From IMG/VR virus record IMGVR_UViG_3300043437_000135, positions 1-21,363 of that record: a DNA stretch of 21,363 nucleotides, one strand, 5' to 3'. The translations under genes were made by a program, and so were the position numbers. The notes under the pieces are model-generated. The model saw only the letters and a program-made list of their open reading frames with translations, did no database searches and was not told the origin of the DNA. Below, piece by piece: positions 1-7,532 of this stretch; the first letter of the stretch is position 1, and each line of letters begins with the position of its first letter. The DNA is from a virus.

Positions 1-89
1 GCGATACCGGATACAGGCTGGGTCAGCACGATAAAGACCATCCCATCAACAGTTAACCGCGCACACGCAGCAAAGTATTCGATATCCAT
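1..89 (-). CDS. Partial unknown protein cut by the left window edge
   Basis: An open frame begins with ATG at 89 and stays open to the window edge for 29 codons (begins MDIEYFAACARLTVDG). The start lies two bases after the TAA stop of the fiber-like gene (TAA-TT-ATG), the same tight packing seen along the whole leftward operon. A GGTG a few bases upstream is a weak ribosome site. Too little is visible to assign a family. Seen: frame and spacing. Inferred: it is the next gene of the virion operon. Confidence 0.5.
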   Translation of the reverse strand, partial: MDIEYFAACARLTVDGMVFIVLTQPVSGI

Positions 90-91
90 AA

Positions 92-1702
92 TTACACCGT
101 GCCGTTAATGAATCTGAGCGCGGGGGCGCGTAGAGCAAGCGAGTCCGAGCCACGAATCTGGCTGAACGCAACGCTACTAGGCAAACCACTTGTTGACACG
201 GAGTACACGCCTTGGCCCTGTGTAAACTGCTGGGTCGTGTTATGAGAAGCGCCGAAGAACCCGACAAAGTTACTGTTGATGTTAGACACTAACATCTGCG
301 AGATAGAGGCGTTATTGCCACCAGTCGAGGTTCTGGAAACTTGCGCGATATAAATTTCCTGTTCAGCAACCGTCAATGACCAAGGAATCGTAAGCAGCCG
401 CATACCAGAGTGCAGCGACCAGTGCGTACCCGTTGTGCCTTGGAACGTAAAAGCAGTGCTAATGGAAGTGCTCGCGCTCAGAGATAACGTGCTGACGTTC
501 TGTGTGTAGAACCCTACCCAGTAACTTAACGTCAAAGTACCATTGCTGCCAGAGGCGTTGGAATACGCAATCGGGATGCCCACCCGATCTTGGAAGTAAT
601 ATGGGCTATGCTCAGGTTCAAAATACAGAGTGCCGTTACCTTGCTGACCAGCCACTACCTCAAGATCCGCATACGGTGCCCAGCCATCATTCGTGCTGTT
701 TTGGATAATAGAAGCGGTCATGGTGCTACCGTTCAAACCGAAAGTAACCCCGTTAGCGTTACTAAACAGCACCGTGCCAGAAGTAATCGTGCCGTTGCTG
801 GCAGCAATGTTAGGGCCAGTCTGATTAGTTGTACCGCCAGCGCCGCCAGCAGCCGCAGAGATGACGATGGTGTTTGAGTTGCCGCTCAGAGTGACGTTGT
901 TGCCACCCGAGAAGTAGAGCGGGCCTTGCGTGGTGATCGTGCTTCCTGTCGTCCCCGCAGTATTACCAACCAGATTCCAAGCGTTGTAATCAATATCAGC
1001 CACGTTCGCTGACAGAGCCACACCATTGGTATTGACCCCCAGCGTTAAGGAGACATTGGTGCCAGCAGTCGTTGAGCCTACGCCTGCGCGTCCCGTCGTC
1101 AAGGTGGTGAACTGAGGCACGGCCATCGTCAGACCGTTAGTGCCCAACGCAGCAGTGATCGCCGTACCAGTAGTCGTCGTAGATGTAAACCCAGTTCCAG
1201 CCCGACCCGAGGTCAGGTCATTAGCGTAAGTAGTAATGAACTGAGGCACAGCCATCGAGAGGCCGTTGGTACCTAGTGCAGCCGTTACAGCGGTGCCTGC
1301 CGTCGTAGTAGAGGTAAAGCCCGTCCCGGCCCGACCCGAAGTGAGGTCGTTTGCATACGTGGTGAGGAACGCAGGCACGGCCATTGATAGACCGTTGGTA
1401 CCCAAAGCTGCGGTAACCGCAGTACCTGCGGTCGTGGTACTTGTAAAGCCCGTACCGGCTTTGTTTGTATCTACAGTTTGTGCAGCTACGCCAATAACAC
1501 TGACGGTCGAACCGTTGGCGCTCAGAGTGACGTTACTACCACCCGCCCAATAGATATCACTGCCACTAATCGAAGACGCGCCCGCCGTATTACCAGCAAT
1601 AAAGAGCGTCTGATTGTGGGCGCTGTTCCAGTCACTTGGACGGACTACGCTGGTCGCGGTGCCGTCTGCAACCGTTTGGCTGTAAACGTGCCTAATCGCC
1701 AT
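92..1702 (-). CDS. Repeat-containing fiber-like virion protein
   Basis: A 536-aa protein rich in Gly, Thr, Ser, Ala and Asn with few charged residues, as expected for a beta-rich fiber or adhesin. Its N terminus (MAIRHVYSQTVADG, then VRPSDWNSAHN) resembles the conserved start I know from phage tail- or head-fiber proteins. Residues 82-124, 125-167 and 168-205 are three near-identical units (AGTGFTSTTTAGTAVTAALG, then TNGLSMAVP), followed by a degenerate fourth. A second motif, FSGGNNVTLSGNSNT-like, recurs near residues 53-70, 263-281 and 310-335. The C-terminal ~200 residues are non-repetitive and could be the receptor-binding or trimerisation part. ATG is one base after the previous TAA, so translation is probably coupled. 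Virion location and host contact are inferred; no enzymatic motif is visible. Confidence 0.6.
   Translation of the reverse strand: MAIRHVYSQTVADGTATSVVRPSDWNSAHNQTLFIAGNTAGASSISGSDIYWAGGSNVTLSANGSTVSVIGVAAQTVDTNKAGTGFTSTTTAGTAVTAALGTNGLSMAVPAFLTTYANDLTSGRAGTGFTSTTTAGTAVTAALGTNGLSMAVPQFITTYANDLTSGRAGTGFTSTTTTGTAITAALGTNGLTMAVPQFTTLTTGRAGVGSTTAGTNVSLTLGVNTNGVALSANVADIDYNAWNLVGNTAGTTGSTITTQGPLYFSGGNNVTLSGNSNTIVISAAAGGAGGTTNQTGPNIAASNGTITSGTVLFSNANGVTFGLNGSTMTASIIQNSTNDGWAPYADLEVVAGQQGNGTLYFEPEHSPYYFQDRVGIPIAYSNASGSNGTLTLSYWVGFYTQNVSTLSLSASTSISTAFTFQGTTGTHWSLHSGMRLLTIPWSLTVAEQEIYIAQVSRTSTGGNNASISQMLVSNINSNFVGFFGASHNTTQQFTQGQGVYSVSTSGLPSSVAFSQIRGSDSLALRAPALRFINGTV
1088..1459 (-). repeat. Three 114-129-nt coding repeats in the fiber-like gene
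   Basis: The units run 1459-1331, 1330-1202 and 1201-1088 on the minus strand and encode 43-, 43- and 38-aa copies of AGTGFTSTTTAGTAVTAALG...TNGLSMAVP. The protein copies are nearly identical, but the DNA copies differ at many third codon positions. This is therefore an old duplication held by selection on protein, not a recent DNA expansion. Confidence 0.85.
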
Positions 1703-1703
1703 G

Positions 1704-2096
1704 TTATGCGGTCAGTGCAGTGTAGGTCAGGCTTGAACAAGACACCGTATCACCCGCTGATACAGTCAGTCCGTTAGTCAGGTTGATGTCGCTACCGCTC
1801 GCTGCTACCGCGCAGTGAACCACGATTGTTCCGCCTGAAGTCTGCAAGGTAGCAAACGCAACAGGAGAAGCGTTGCCGGTCGCGTTCGTGTCACTGGTGA
1901 TGGCGTTGGCTGTAGCTGTGCCGCTGGACGCTGCGCCGAAGGCCGTAGCACTAAAAGTCAGTGTAGCAACCGTAGTGCCGGGGGACGCCACCGAAGAAGG
2001 CGAAATGCGAAACACCAGCTTTCCGCTGGTAGAGATTAGCGCAGTAACAGCGTCAGTCGCTGCGTTCCGTGCTGCTGTCGAGTGAGTTACTGCCAT
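1704..2096 (-). CDS. Small beta-rich virion protein, unknown
   Basis: A 130-aa protein almost without charged residues beyond the first ~20, rich in Ala, Thr, Ser, Gly and Val, with alternating beta-strand-like segments. Such composition is usual for small decoration or fiber-associated proteins in phage head-tail modules, but I recognise no family. The ATG at 2096 is preceded by GAAGGAATTGCAAA, a good ribosome site that lies inside the overlapping 57-aa gene upstream. One base separates its stop from the fiber start. Structural role is inferred from composition and position. Confidence 0.65.
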   Translation of the reverse strand: MAVTHSTAARNAATDAVTALISTSGKLVFRISPSSVASPGTTVATLTFSATAFGAASSGTATANAITSDTNATGNASPVAFATLQTSGGTIVVHCAVAASGSDINLTNGLTVSAGDTVSCSSLTYTALTA

Positions 2097-2226
2097 TTTG
2101 CAATTCCTTCAGTTTCTCTTCGTCCAAGTAACCGACCAACTCAACGGTATCTGTCAGGCCGGTTTCTTTTCGCTTAATCTGGAGGGTGAAACGTAGCTCA
2201 CCCATCTGGCCGCTAAGATCAGGCAT
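2053..2226 (-). CDS. 57-aa unknown protein in an apparent gap
   Basis: ATG at 2226 shares one base with the TAA of the upstream gene (TAATG), the classic re-initiation arrangement, and the frame runs 57 codons to TGA at 2053. The product (starts MPDLSGQMGELRFTLQIKRK) has mixed charge and carries TGLTDTVELVGYLDEEKLKE in its middle, which looks like a real folded protein. It fills the gap between the 110-aa and 130-aa genes and overlaps the start of the latter by 44 nt. The overlap holds that gene's Shine-Dalgarno sequence. No family is recognised. Confidence 0.65.
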   Translation of the reverse strand: MPDLSGQMGELRFTLQIKRKETGLTDTVELVGYLDEEKLKELQNGSNSLDSSTERSD

Positions 2227-2558
2227 TACGCTTCTTCCAATATAGCAGTTACAGCTACTTCTGCGGCTTCACTAAGATTGATAATCAGAGGCGCGTCAAT
2301 AGCCCCACTAATCACTTGCCGCTTACTCAGAGCGAAAACCCGATAATACTCTTGCGCCCCAAGAAACACCCTAATTAGTGGTGAAGCTGAAGAGCCGGGA
2401 TCGTTAATTGCGTAAATCCAACGCAGCCTAATTAGCTTGCCTGCCGTGGGCGTATAAATGGTAGTAGGGCCGGAAGCAGTGACCGTAGCAACCACGTGGG
2501 TGTACTCGTATTCACCACTGTCCAGCCCATCTTGTAGGTTGGAGCGAATAGACGCCAC
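2226..2558 (-). CDS. Small conserved-looking structural protein
   Basis: A 110-aa protein with a GTG start at 2558, preceded by GGGGTAAG at good spacing; the start lies three bases after the previous stop. The sequence has an alternating beta pattern (VVATVTASGPTTIYTPTAGK, then LIRLRWIYAINDPGSSASP) and the motif FALSKRQVISGAIDAPLIIN. It gives the impression of a compact beta-sandwich, such as a head decoration or head-tail joining protein. The family is not identified. Translation of the next gene is coupled through TAATG. Structural role is inferred from context. Confidence 0.65.
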   Translation of the reverse strand: MASIRSNLQDGLDSGEYEYTHVVATVTASGPTTIYTPTAGKLIRLRWIYAINDPGSSASPLIRVFLGAQEYYRVFALSKRQVISGAIDAPLIINLSEAAEVAVTAILEEA

Positions 2559-2561
2559 AAC

Positions 2562-3080
2562 TTACCCCAGTTTGCTACGCAGCGCGTCCAGAGCCTTTTC
2601 AGCAGCAGCTTTACGCTTCTCAAGATCCTTCACATCGGCTTCAAGCGCAGCGACTTTATCTGCGTATTGAGCGTCAGCGGCGGTGAGCTTCTGAGCGAGA
2701 TTGGCTTCGACCTTAGCAAACTGAGCTTGCAAAGCGGCGGTCTTTTGAACCCACTCTGTCTCAGTCACGCTAAAGGCTTTTTCAGCCGCAGCGACTTTCT
2801 CAGCCTGAGCTTTCTTGGCGGCTTCGATCTCAGCCAAAGCTTTTTCTTTTTGCTGCATAACTTGCTCCATCTCGGAATTAACCGAAGATAGACGCTTATC
2901 AGCCTCAACAAAAGCGGCGTCAATCTTTTTGCCAGCCTCGTCAATTTCGATTTGCTTGATACGCAGTTCTCGCTCTACGTCGGCTTTCTTAGCGGTGGCT
3001 TCCAAAACCGCAGGGATGGCCTCAAGGACCGGACCCCACAAGTCTTGGAATTTCCGCAGTGCAGCAGTGTCAATAGCCAT
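2562..3080 (-). CDS. Coiled-coil protein of the virion operon
   Basis: A 172-aa protein that is almost entirely Ala-, Glu- and Lys-rich helix from about residue 25 to the end, with long heptad-like stretches (AEKVAAAEKAFSVTETEW, LEADVKDLEKRKAAAEKALD). I start it at the ATG at 3080 (MAIDTAALRKFQDLWGP) and not further upstream. That ATG lies two bases after the upstream stop, and a longer frame would run through the 110-aa gene. No signal peptide or membrane segment is seen. It could be a tail or neck filament, a fiber stalk or an assembly factor; nothing in the sequence decides between these. Confidence 0.65.
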   Translation of the reverse strand: MAIDTAALRKFQDLWGPVLEAIPAVLEATAKKADVERELRIKQIEIDEAGKKIDAAFVEADKRLSSVNSEMEQVMQQKEKALAEIEAAKKAQAEKVAAAEKAFSVTETEWVQKTAALQAQFAKVEANLAQKLTAADAQYADKVAALEADVKDLEKRKAAAEKALDALRSKLG

Positions 3081-3082
3081 AA

Positions 3083-3415
3083 TCAACTCCCCGGCATACC
3101 GGCTTGGATCACGGTCATAACGAGCGATCCTGACGTAATCGTAACAGCGTTCAAACGTACAGCCGTTACAGGAGAAGAAATCGTCCCGTCCTTGGATGTA
3201 GCCGTAGTAAGCGGGAACGCAGACATAACGAACCACCCAGCCGTGGCAGGATTAAACGTGCTGGAGAAAACGTCGTCGTAGGTGTATTCCACCGAATAGT
3301 CGACAGTACCCGTCTTCGTGACGCCAATCCCCACGCTAAACGGAGCGCGGTAAGTATCCAGAATAATCGGGGCCGAAACCCCGGCGGCTGTTAATGTAAC
3401 TCTAACAGGGCGCAT
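3083..3415 (-). CDS. Small beta-rich virion protein, unknown
   Basis: A 110-aa protein (starts MRPVRVTLTAAGVSAPIILD) with alternating hydrophobic residues and few lysines. The middle reads TGTVDYSVEYTYDDVFSS and the end LVMTVIQAGMPGS. An AGGGGG ribosome site sits about six bases before the ATG. The general look, a short protein reporting a noise- or offset-like repeat of beta strands, fits small phage head or fiber-associated proteins, but no family is assigned. Two bases separate its stop from the coiled-coil gene. Confidence 0.6.
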   Translation of the reverse strand: MRPVRVTLTAAGVSAPIILDTYRAPFSVGIGVTKTGTVDYSVEYTYDDVFSSTFNPATAGWFVMSAFPLTTATSKDGTISSPVTAVRLNAVTITSGSLVMTVIQAGMPGS

Positions 3416-3428
3416 CTTAGCCCCCTAA

Positions 3429-3872
3429 TCAGTTTTGGTTATAAGCAGGAGCGGTCGAACCGTCAGCGTTGCGCTGTGCGTACTGAATAACAATCGTCCC
3501 ATTACCCGTGGCAATCGTGCCACCAAGCGTGTAAGTGACCGTAACGTCCGAAGTGCCGACGTTGTTCACTAAAGCGATCCCACCGGCTGCAAAAGTAAGC
3601 GTATACGCGCCTGCGGCAGTTACAGTCACCGCTGCGGTGATATCAGTAGCGCCGATAGTCAGTTTAGCCGTAGTCGCCGCGTTAAACACCGTCGTGGTGT
3701 AGAACGTAGCAGACAGAATCTGCGAGCCAGCGGGCAGCGTAAAGGCGTTACCAGTCAGCGTGGTTGCTACAACATTAACCGACTGTGCAAGCACCATAAC
3801 GCCGGTATTCGAACTCGCGCCATAACGGACGGTGCCCGAGCGAACTGGACCCGAAAAAGTCGCCATCGACAT
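3429..3872 (-). CDS. Beta-rich head or fiber-associated protein
   Basis: A 147-aa protein opening MSMATFSGPVRSGTVRYG and continuing with alternating strands (FTLPAGSQILSATFYTTTVF, TDVTVTYTLGGTIATGNGTI). The composition is Thr-, Ala- and Val-rich and nearly free of lysine. An AGGG sequence lies eight bases upstream of the ATG; a second in-frame ATG two codons later is an alternative start. This is the first gene after the capsid terminator, so it needs read-through or its own promoter between 3873 and 3974, where I find no convincing pair of hexamers. Probably a decoration or fiber-base protein by position. Confidence 0.6.
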   Translation of the reverse strand: MSMATFSGPVRSGTVRYGASSNTGVMVLAQSVNVVATTLTGNAFTLPAGSQILSATFYTTTVFNAATTAKLTIGATDITAAVTVTAAGAYTLTFAAGGIALVNNVGTSDVTVTYTLGGTIATGNGTIVIQYAQRNADGSTAPAYNQN

Positions 3873-3974
3873 AATAGTTTCCCTTATTTGCGCCCATCAT
3901 CTCAAGGGAGAAGTCTGCCAAGCCAGTTGATGAGCAGGTGATCTTGGTTATTCAGAAACTAACATATAAAGCAC

Positions 3975-4003
3975 AAAAAGAAAAGGGGCCGAAGCCCCTT
4001 TTC
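3975..4003 (-). terminator. Intrinsic terminator with UUCG tetraloop after the capsid gene
   Basis: Read on the minus strand, a 10-bp perfect stem (GAAAAGGGGC/GCCCCTTTTC) closes a C(UUCG)G tetraloop and is followed by TTTTT. It begins about 20 nt after the major capsid stop. Complementary A and U runs make it potentially usable in both directions, but the clean U-tract is on the capsid side. It should cap capsid transcripts and set a lower level for the downstream genes. Confidence 0.9.
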
Positions 4004-4022
4004 CAACCGAGAATCCCAAGCC

Positions 4023-4973
4023 TTACAGCGGGATGGTCGGACCAGTCGAACCAGCCGAACCCCAGATACCGAGGGGGTCAGACCAGCCGAAGCTATAACG
4101 CTCGCGGGCTTTGTAACGGACGTTGCCGGTATCAAAGTCACCATCCATGCCGGTGGACATGGGGGTACGAACGAAGTGCTTCAGACCGTTAGGAACGTCG
4201 GTCATCAGGTACCAAGCATCCGGATCCACGAGGAAGTGGTTAACCGTATGGCCTTCGGGGATGGAACCCATCGCCTTCAGCGCATTGATGTCGTTGTCGG
4301 TAGTACCAACACGCAGTTCCGTTTCCAGAAGACGCTTAGCAACGAACATCAGTGACGGCGGGATAATCAGCTTACGGGGTTTAGCCGCAATCAGCATACC
4401 GCGCTCATCGGTCCAAGCAGCGATCTGGATAACAGCCGCCTCAAGCGAGGTTTCGTTCAGATCGACGTTGGTTGCGGGACGGTTGGAGTTAGTACCACCG
4501 TTAACCAGCGGGTGGTTAGTCACCGAGCCAGACGAGTTAGTACCAAACAGCGAACGGTCGTCACCGCCCAGAAAGTTACGGCTGAAACCATTGTTCAGCA
4601 CCGAAGCAGCCTTGACTTGCTTGGTGTAAGCCATTGCACGGGCCAGAGCCTTGGTGTAACGAGCCGACAGCGAGTCATACAGGTTGTCTTCGACAGCTTC
4701 TTCGGTCAGAGAGAAGCCCATCGCAATGGTTTCATGGGTGTAACGAGCAACCCATGCTTCTTGCGCAGTGTCGTAGGCGATAGCAGCGCCTTCGGTCTTC
4801 ACCGGGGCGGGAGCAAAACCAGACAGCTTGGTTTCTTCTTCGAACGAACGCTCGGAACTCTCGACTTCGTAGATTTCCTTGTGTTCTTCGCCGTAGCGGT
4901 TGTACTCCATGCCGAACAGTGCGTTCAGGCCGGGGAGCAGTTCCTTGAGTAGTTGGGAACGACTAATAGCCAT
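4023..4973 (-). CDS. Major capsid protein
   Basis: A 316-aa protein forming the icosahedral head shell. The N-terminal region is acidic and helical (MAISRSQLLKELLPGLNALF, then EIYEVESSERSFEEETKLSG). The centre has VARYTHETIAMGFSLTEEAV, typical of the capsid families whose E-loop and spine helix carry such motifs. A later segment reads PRKLIIPPSLMFVAKRLLET, and the end has RYKARERYSFGWSDPLGIWG, a pattern I associate with capsid proteins of uncultured phages. Length is normal for an HK97-fold capsid. A ribosome site, AAAAGGA, lies about nine bases upstream. It follows the scaffold, 154-aa and decoration-like genes and precedes a strong terminator, as expected for the most abundant product. Confidence 0.88.
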   Translation of the reverse strand: MAISRSQLLKELLPGLNALFGMEYNRYGEEHKEIYEVESSERSFEEETKLSGFAPAPVKTEGAAIAYDTAQEAWVARYTHETIAMGFSLTEEAVEDNLYDSLSARYTKALARAMAYTKQVKAASVLNNGFSRNFLGGDDRSLFGTNSSGSVTNHPLVNGGTNSNRPATNVDLNETSLEAAVIQIAAWTDERGMLIAAKPRKLIIPPSLMFVAKRLLETELRVGTTDNDINALKAMGSIPEGHTVNHFLVDPDAWYLMTDVPNGLKHFVRTPMSTGMDGDFDTGNVRYKARERYSFGWSDPLGIWGSAGSTGPTIPL

Positions 4974-4986
4974 GATTTATATCCTT

Positions 4987-5577
4987 TTAGGCGGCGGTAA
5001 CGGTGGTTGCATCGTACATATGCACGCCCGTGTTGAACTTGACGATGAGGTCGGTAAAGTTGCTACCGGCGTCAATGAAGTCAACAATACGAAGAGCGAG
5101 CGTAGCCGTACGGGCGGGAGTACCAGCGCGAAGGGTCGAAAGACCCGTGGTGACGCTACCGCCTTGGTTCTCAACGGCTACTTGATAGCCGCGAGTCGTT
5201 GCAGCAACCGAACCAGCCGCTTGGATCTGATAAAGCTGTTGCGGATCGTCGTTAACCTTGATGACGATGTTCTTGTAGCCAGCAGTGACCGCGTTTGCGG
5301 GCAAAAACTGAGTATGAACTTGATACTTCAGAACCGGGTCAACATAGCTGACACCGACGCAAACGCCAACCACACCACCAGTCGAAGTCGTAACGGTGGC
5401 CGAAGCGGCGGTGGGCTGACCCGCCGAAGACGCGCCGATCAGGATGATGTCGCCAGTGTAAATAGCCGTGGCGTTATCAACGGTGTATGCGATTTCGCGC
5501 ATGGCACCGCCGGGATTGGGGCGACCGCCGATCAAATTGATCGGACGAAGCCCATAAGGAGAAGCTACAGCAGCCAT
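4987..5577 (-). CDS. Probable head decoration or stabilisation protein
   Basis: A 196-aa protein starting MAAVASPYGLRPINLIGGRP. The N-terminal ASPYGLRP and the later beta-rich body (TGDIILIGASSAGQPTA, VVGVCVGVSYVDP, VIKVNDDPQQLYQIQA) resemble proteins encoded just before the capsid gene in many environmental phages; I know these only as conserved virion proteins. A strong GGAGG lies seven bases before the ATG. It is separated by 13 nt from the capsid gene. Decoration of the capsid is inferred from order and composition and is not shown by a motif. Confidence 0.6.
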   Translation of the reverse strand: MAAVASPYGLRPINLIGGRPNPGGAMREIAYTVDNATAIYTGDIILIGASSAGQPTAASATVTTSTGGVVGVCVGVSYVDPVLKYQVHTQFLPANAVTAGYKNIVIKVNDDPQQLYQIQAAGSVAATTRGYQVAVENQGGSVTTGLSTLRAGTPARTATLALRIVDFIDAGSNFTDLIVKFNTGVHMYDATTVTAA

Positions 5578-5593
5578 TTATGGCCTCCAAAAA

Positions 5594-6058
5594 TTAAAGT
5601 TTAGATGAACCTGTACCAAATGCACTGCGCGAAGTCTCGGACTTGTGGTCCTTGAACAAAGGCATACGGGGGTCATTCTCACGGAATAGCGTGTTATTGA
5701 CCGAATCCATCTGCGCGCGCGATTGCTTGTCGTAGTATTGGCTGCGCTGGTCCATAAAATCCGTGGGGATCTTACAGAGAATAAGCCCGCCAATCTCAAT
5801 ATTTCCAGATTTAGTTGCGTCGAGCATAAGCTCAGGGTGGTCCTCCGCCTTCACCGGTTCCCAGCCTTGGCGCAATTTGCCCGACATATTAGTCGGATCA
5901 GGCTGCCCAAGAATCGCGGTACGAACCCATCGGAACTCGTAACCGGGAATAGGATTAGGGGATGGAAGAGTCGCGGCTGGCTGCCACTGACGAACTCGCC
6001 GCTCACGCGTTTCCGCGTCACGGTTAGTAATACTGCGATCAGTACGGTTCTCAGCCAT
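5594..6058 (-). CDS. Conserved phage protein between scaffold and capsid
   Basis: A 154-aa protein, hydrophilic at both ends. Its central segment (YEFRWVRTAILGQPDPTNMS, then WEPVKAEDHPELM) I recall in uncultured phages at the same place in the gene order; its role is unknown to me. I use ATG at 6058, which overlaps the scaffold gene by 8 nt. An alternative TTG at 6082 would lie deeper inside that gene with no better ribosome site. It may be an assembly factor or a minor head protein. Confidence that it is a gene is high; no function is assigned. Confidence 0.7.
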   Translation of the reverse strand: MAENRTDRSITNRDAETRERRVRQWQPAATLPSPNPIPGYEFRWVRTAILGQPDPTNMSGKLRQGWEPVKAEDHPELMLDATKSGNIEIGGLILCKIPTDFMDQRSQYYDKQSRAQMDSVNNTLFRENDPRMPLFKDHKSETSRSAFGTGSSKL

Positions 6059-6980
6059 TGTCTTTACCCATTTGTTTAGCAACTTCTCTTGCGTAGTCTT
6101 GTAACGGGACTCCGAGCCGTTTTGCGAATGCCACTTGCGTCTGCGTCAGGCGAACTTTCTTCGCCCCAGTTGTACGCGTGGCTGGCGCAACGACATTCGC
6201 AGGTTTTTTGTCGTTACGAGAGGGTCCACCGAATTTATCGGGGAATATTTCTTTAATGCGAGCATTAAGGCGCTCGTAATAAACATCAGTGCGCGGGTCA
6301 ATACCAGCGGATACCAGTTTACGGTGTACCCCAAGCGCTAAACTGGTCATTTCGTCATCTTCGCCAAACCAAGGGTTTTGCGCTTGCCAGCGCGTAGCCT
6401 TTTCGTCCGGAGCAGTGACGTTCTGAGGTACAGACTCAGTATATACCGTATCTTCTTTTTCTTGTAAAGGGGGTGGGCGATAAGATTCGATCTGGTTTAA
6501 TCGAATCTTTGCTTCCGTCAGCGCCTCTTGAGCTTCAAGAATCTGATCCGGGTCCATGGATTCTTGCGCTTCTTTATACTTGCGTCGCGCAATATCAAGC
6601 TCGGAGCCGGCTTTTGCCTTAATAAGCTCTACGTTCTGGGTCTGGTTATCAGCCAAGCCAGCCCGTAATTTTTTATTCTCTTCAAAAACCTGCTGCGCAA
6701 ACTTAACAGCCTCTTCTTTTTCACGCAGAGCAGCTTCTTTAGCACGGCGTTCATCGTGCTTTGAGTGTGCAAGCTCCTTGATGCGCTTCTGAACTTTGTC
6801 GCTATATGTAGCTACTTCTTCATCGGTAACTTCATCAGGCTCTTTGTCCAGTGACTTGCGCCCTCGGTCTGGCTCGGGCGTATCGTCAACTACTTCAAGC
6901 TCAATATCACCTTCCGAGTCGATGTCGATGTTGACATCAGCTTCGTTATTCTCTTCGTCTGGGAACTTGTACTCAGCCAT
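6051..6980 (-). CDS. Probable capsid scaffolding protein
   Basis: A 309-aa, highly charged protein. Residues 5-60 are strongly acidic (DEENNEADVNIDIDSEGDIE). Residues ~60-180 are long helices likely to form coiled coils (DERRAKEAALREKEEAVKFA, LEAQEALTEAKIRLNQIESY). The C-terminal 50 residues are basic (NDKKPANVVAPATRTTGAKK), as in scaffolds whose C terminus binds the capsid shell. There is no protease motif. AAGGAGAAATAGT precedes the ATG at good distance. Order portal-small protein-GroES-like-this-capsid matches the scaffold position in tailed phages. Assignment rests on composition and order and not on sequence identity. Confidence 0.7.
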   Translation of the reverse strand: MAEYKFPDEENNEADVNIDIDSEGDIELEVVDDTPEPDRGRKSLDKEPDEVTDEEVATYSDKVQKRIKELAHSKHDERRAKEAALREKEEAVKFAQQVFEENKKLRAGLADNQTQNVELIKAKAGSELDIARRKYKEAQESMDPDQILEAQEALTEAKIRLNQIESYRPPPLQEKEDTVYTESVPQNVTAPDEKATRWQAQNPWFGEDDEMTSLALGVHRKLVSAGIDPRTDVYYERLNARIKEIFPDKFGGPSRNDKKPANVVAPATRTTGAKKVRLTQTQVAFAKRLGVPLQDYAREVAKQMGKDNG

Positions 6981-6991
6981 ACTATTTCTCC

Positions 6992-7348
6992 TTAACCAGC
7001 GCGGGTAATACCACGGGGATCTTCGACAACAGCCTCGACCATATCGTCGTTAATAAGCCGAAACTCTCGACCATGGATCTTCAGGCGAGTGCCAGCGTAA
7101 GCACGGGTAATAACGAAGTCGCCCTCTTTACACCACGGCCCCGTAGGAAACTTGTCCGCGTCCTTATAAGCCATTTCACCGGCCTTAATAACAAAGAGGA
7201 CCACCGTGCTGTGCTCTTCAATTCGTACCGAAGAGTCCGCTTTAAGGATTCCAGACTCAAACTTATCTTCTACTTCTGGTACTGCGCACAGCAATTTGTA
7301 CCCTTGCGGCTTGGGCAATTGCGTTGCTGCGGATTGTTCTTCACTCAT
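6992..7348 (-). CDS. GroES-like co-chaperonin (Cpn10 fold)
   Basis: A 118-aa protein aligning by eye with GroES along its length. YKLLCAVPEVEDKFESGILK matches the first strands plus mobile loop, and residues 33-35 (GIL) match the GroEL-binding IVL. CKEGDFVITRAYAGTRLKIH and FRLINDDMVEAVVED match the VGDIVIFNDGYG and the C-terminal EVLIMSESDILAIVE strands. Co-chaperonins cap the GroEL ring; T4 gp31 shows that phages may encode one to fold their capsid protein. Start: the ATG at 7348 follows GGAAGAAGCAG and overlaps the 63-aa gene by 8 nt. The TTG-initiated extension is rejected. No GroEL gene is in the window, so a host GroEL is presumably used. Lying between portal and scaffold suggests capsid folding. 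Confidence 0.78.
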   Translation of the reverse strand: MSEEQSAATQLPKPQGYKLLCAVPEVEDKFESGILKADSSVRIEEHSTVVLFVIKAGEMAYKDADKFPTGPWCKEGDFVITRAYAGTRLKIHGREFRLINDDMVEAVVEDPRGITRAG

Positions 7349-7532
7349 CTGCTTCTTCCATGGTTCGTGCGAGGTCGATAATGTGCTGCTCGGCAAGGAT
7401 TAGACCCCGAATAATCCCCGTGAGTTCCCGGTACTGATCGAAGGTGCCGCACTGGCCTTCGGTCAGAGCATTTCGTCTAGCGGTTAAGTCGTCTCGGACT
7501 TTAAGAAGCAAAAGCTCAAGAGTTCTGTCCAT
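7341..7532 (-). CDS. 63-aa helical protein after the portal gene
   Basis: A 63-aa, nearly all-helical protein (MDRTLELLLLKVRDDLTARR, then LTGIIRGLILAEQHIIDL) with no membrane-length hydrophobic run. It overlaps the portal gene by 17 nt upstream and the GroES-like gene by 8 nt downstream, so it is translated within a coupled chain. Small helical proteins right after the portal are frequent in phages, but I recognise no family and cannot assign a head-tail connector role. Confidence 0.65.
   Translation of the reverse strand: MDRTLELLLLKVRDDLTARRNALTEGQCGTFDQYRELTGIIRGLILAEQHIIDLARTMEEADE

Noticed and set aside
4900-5604. Plus-strand frame (234 aa) opposite the capsid and decoration-like genes
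   Set aside because: Antisense to well-supported virion genes and spans two of their boundaries; no plus-strand operon in this arm.
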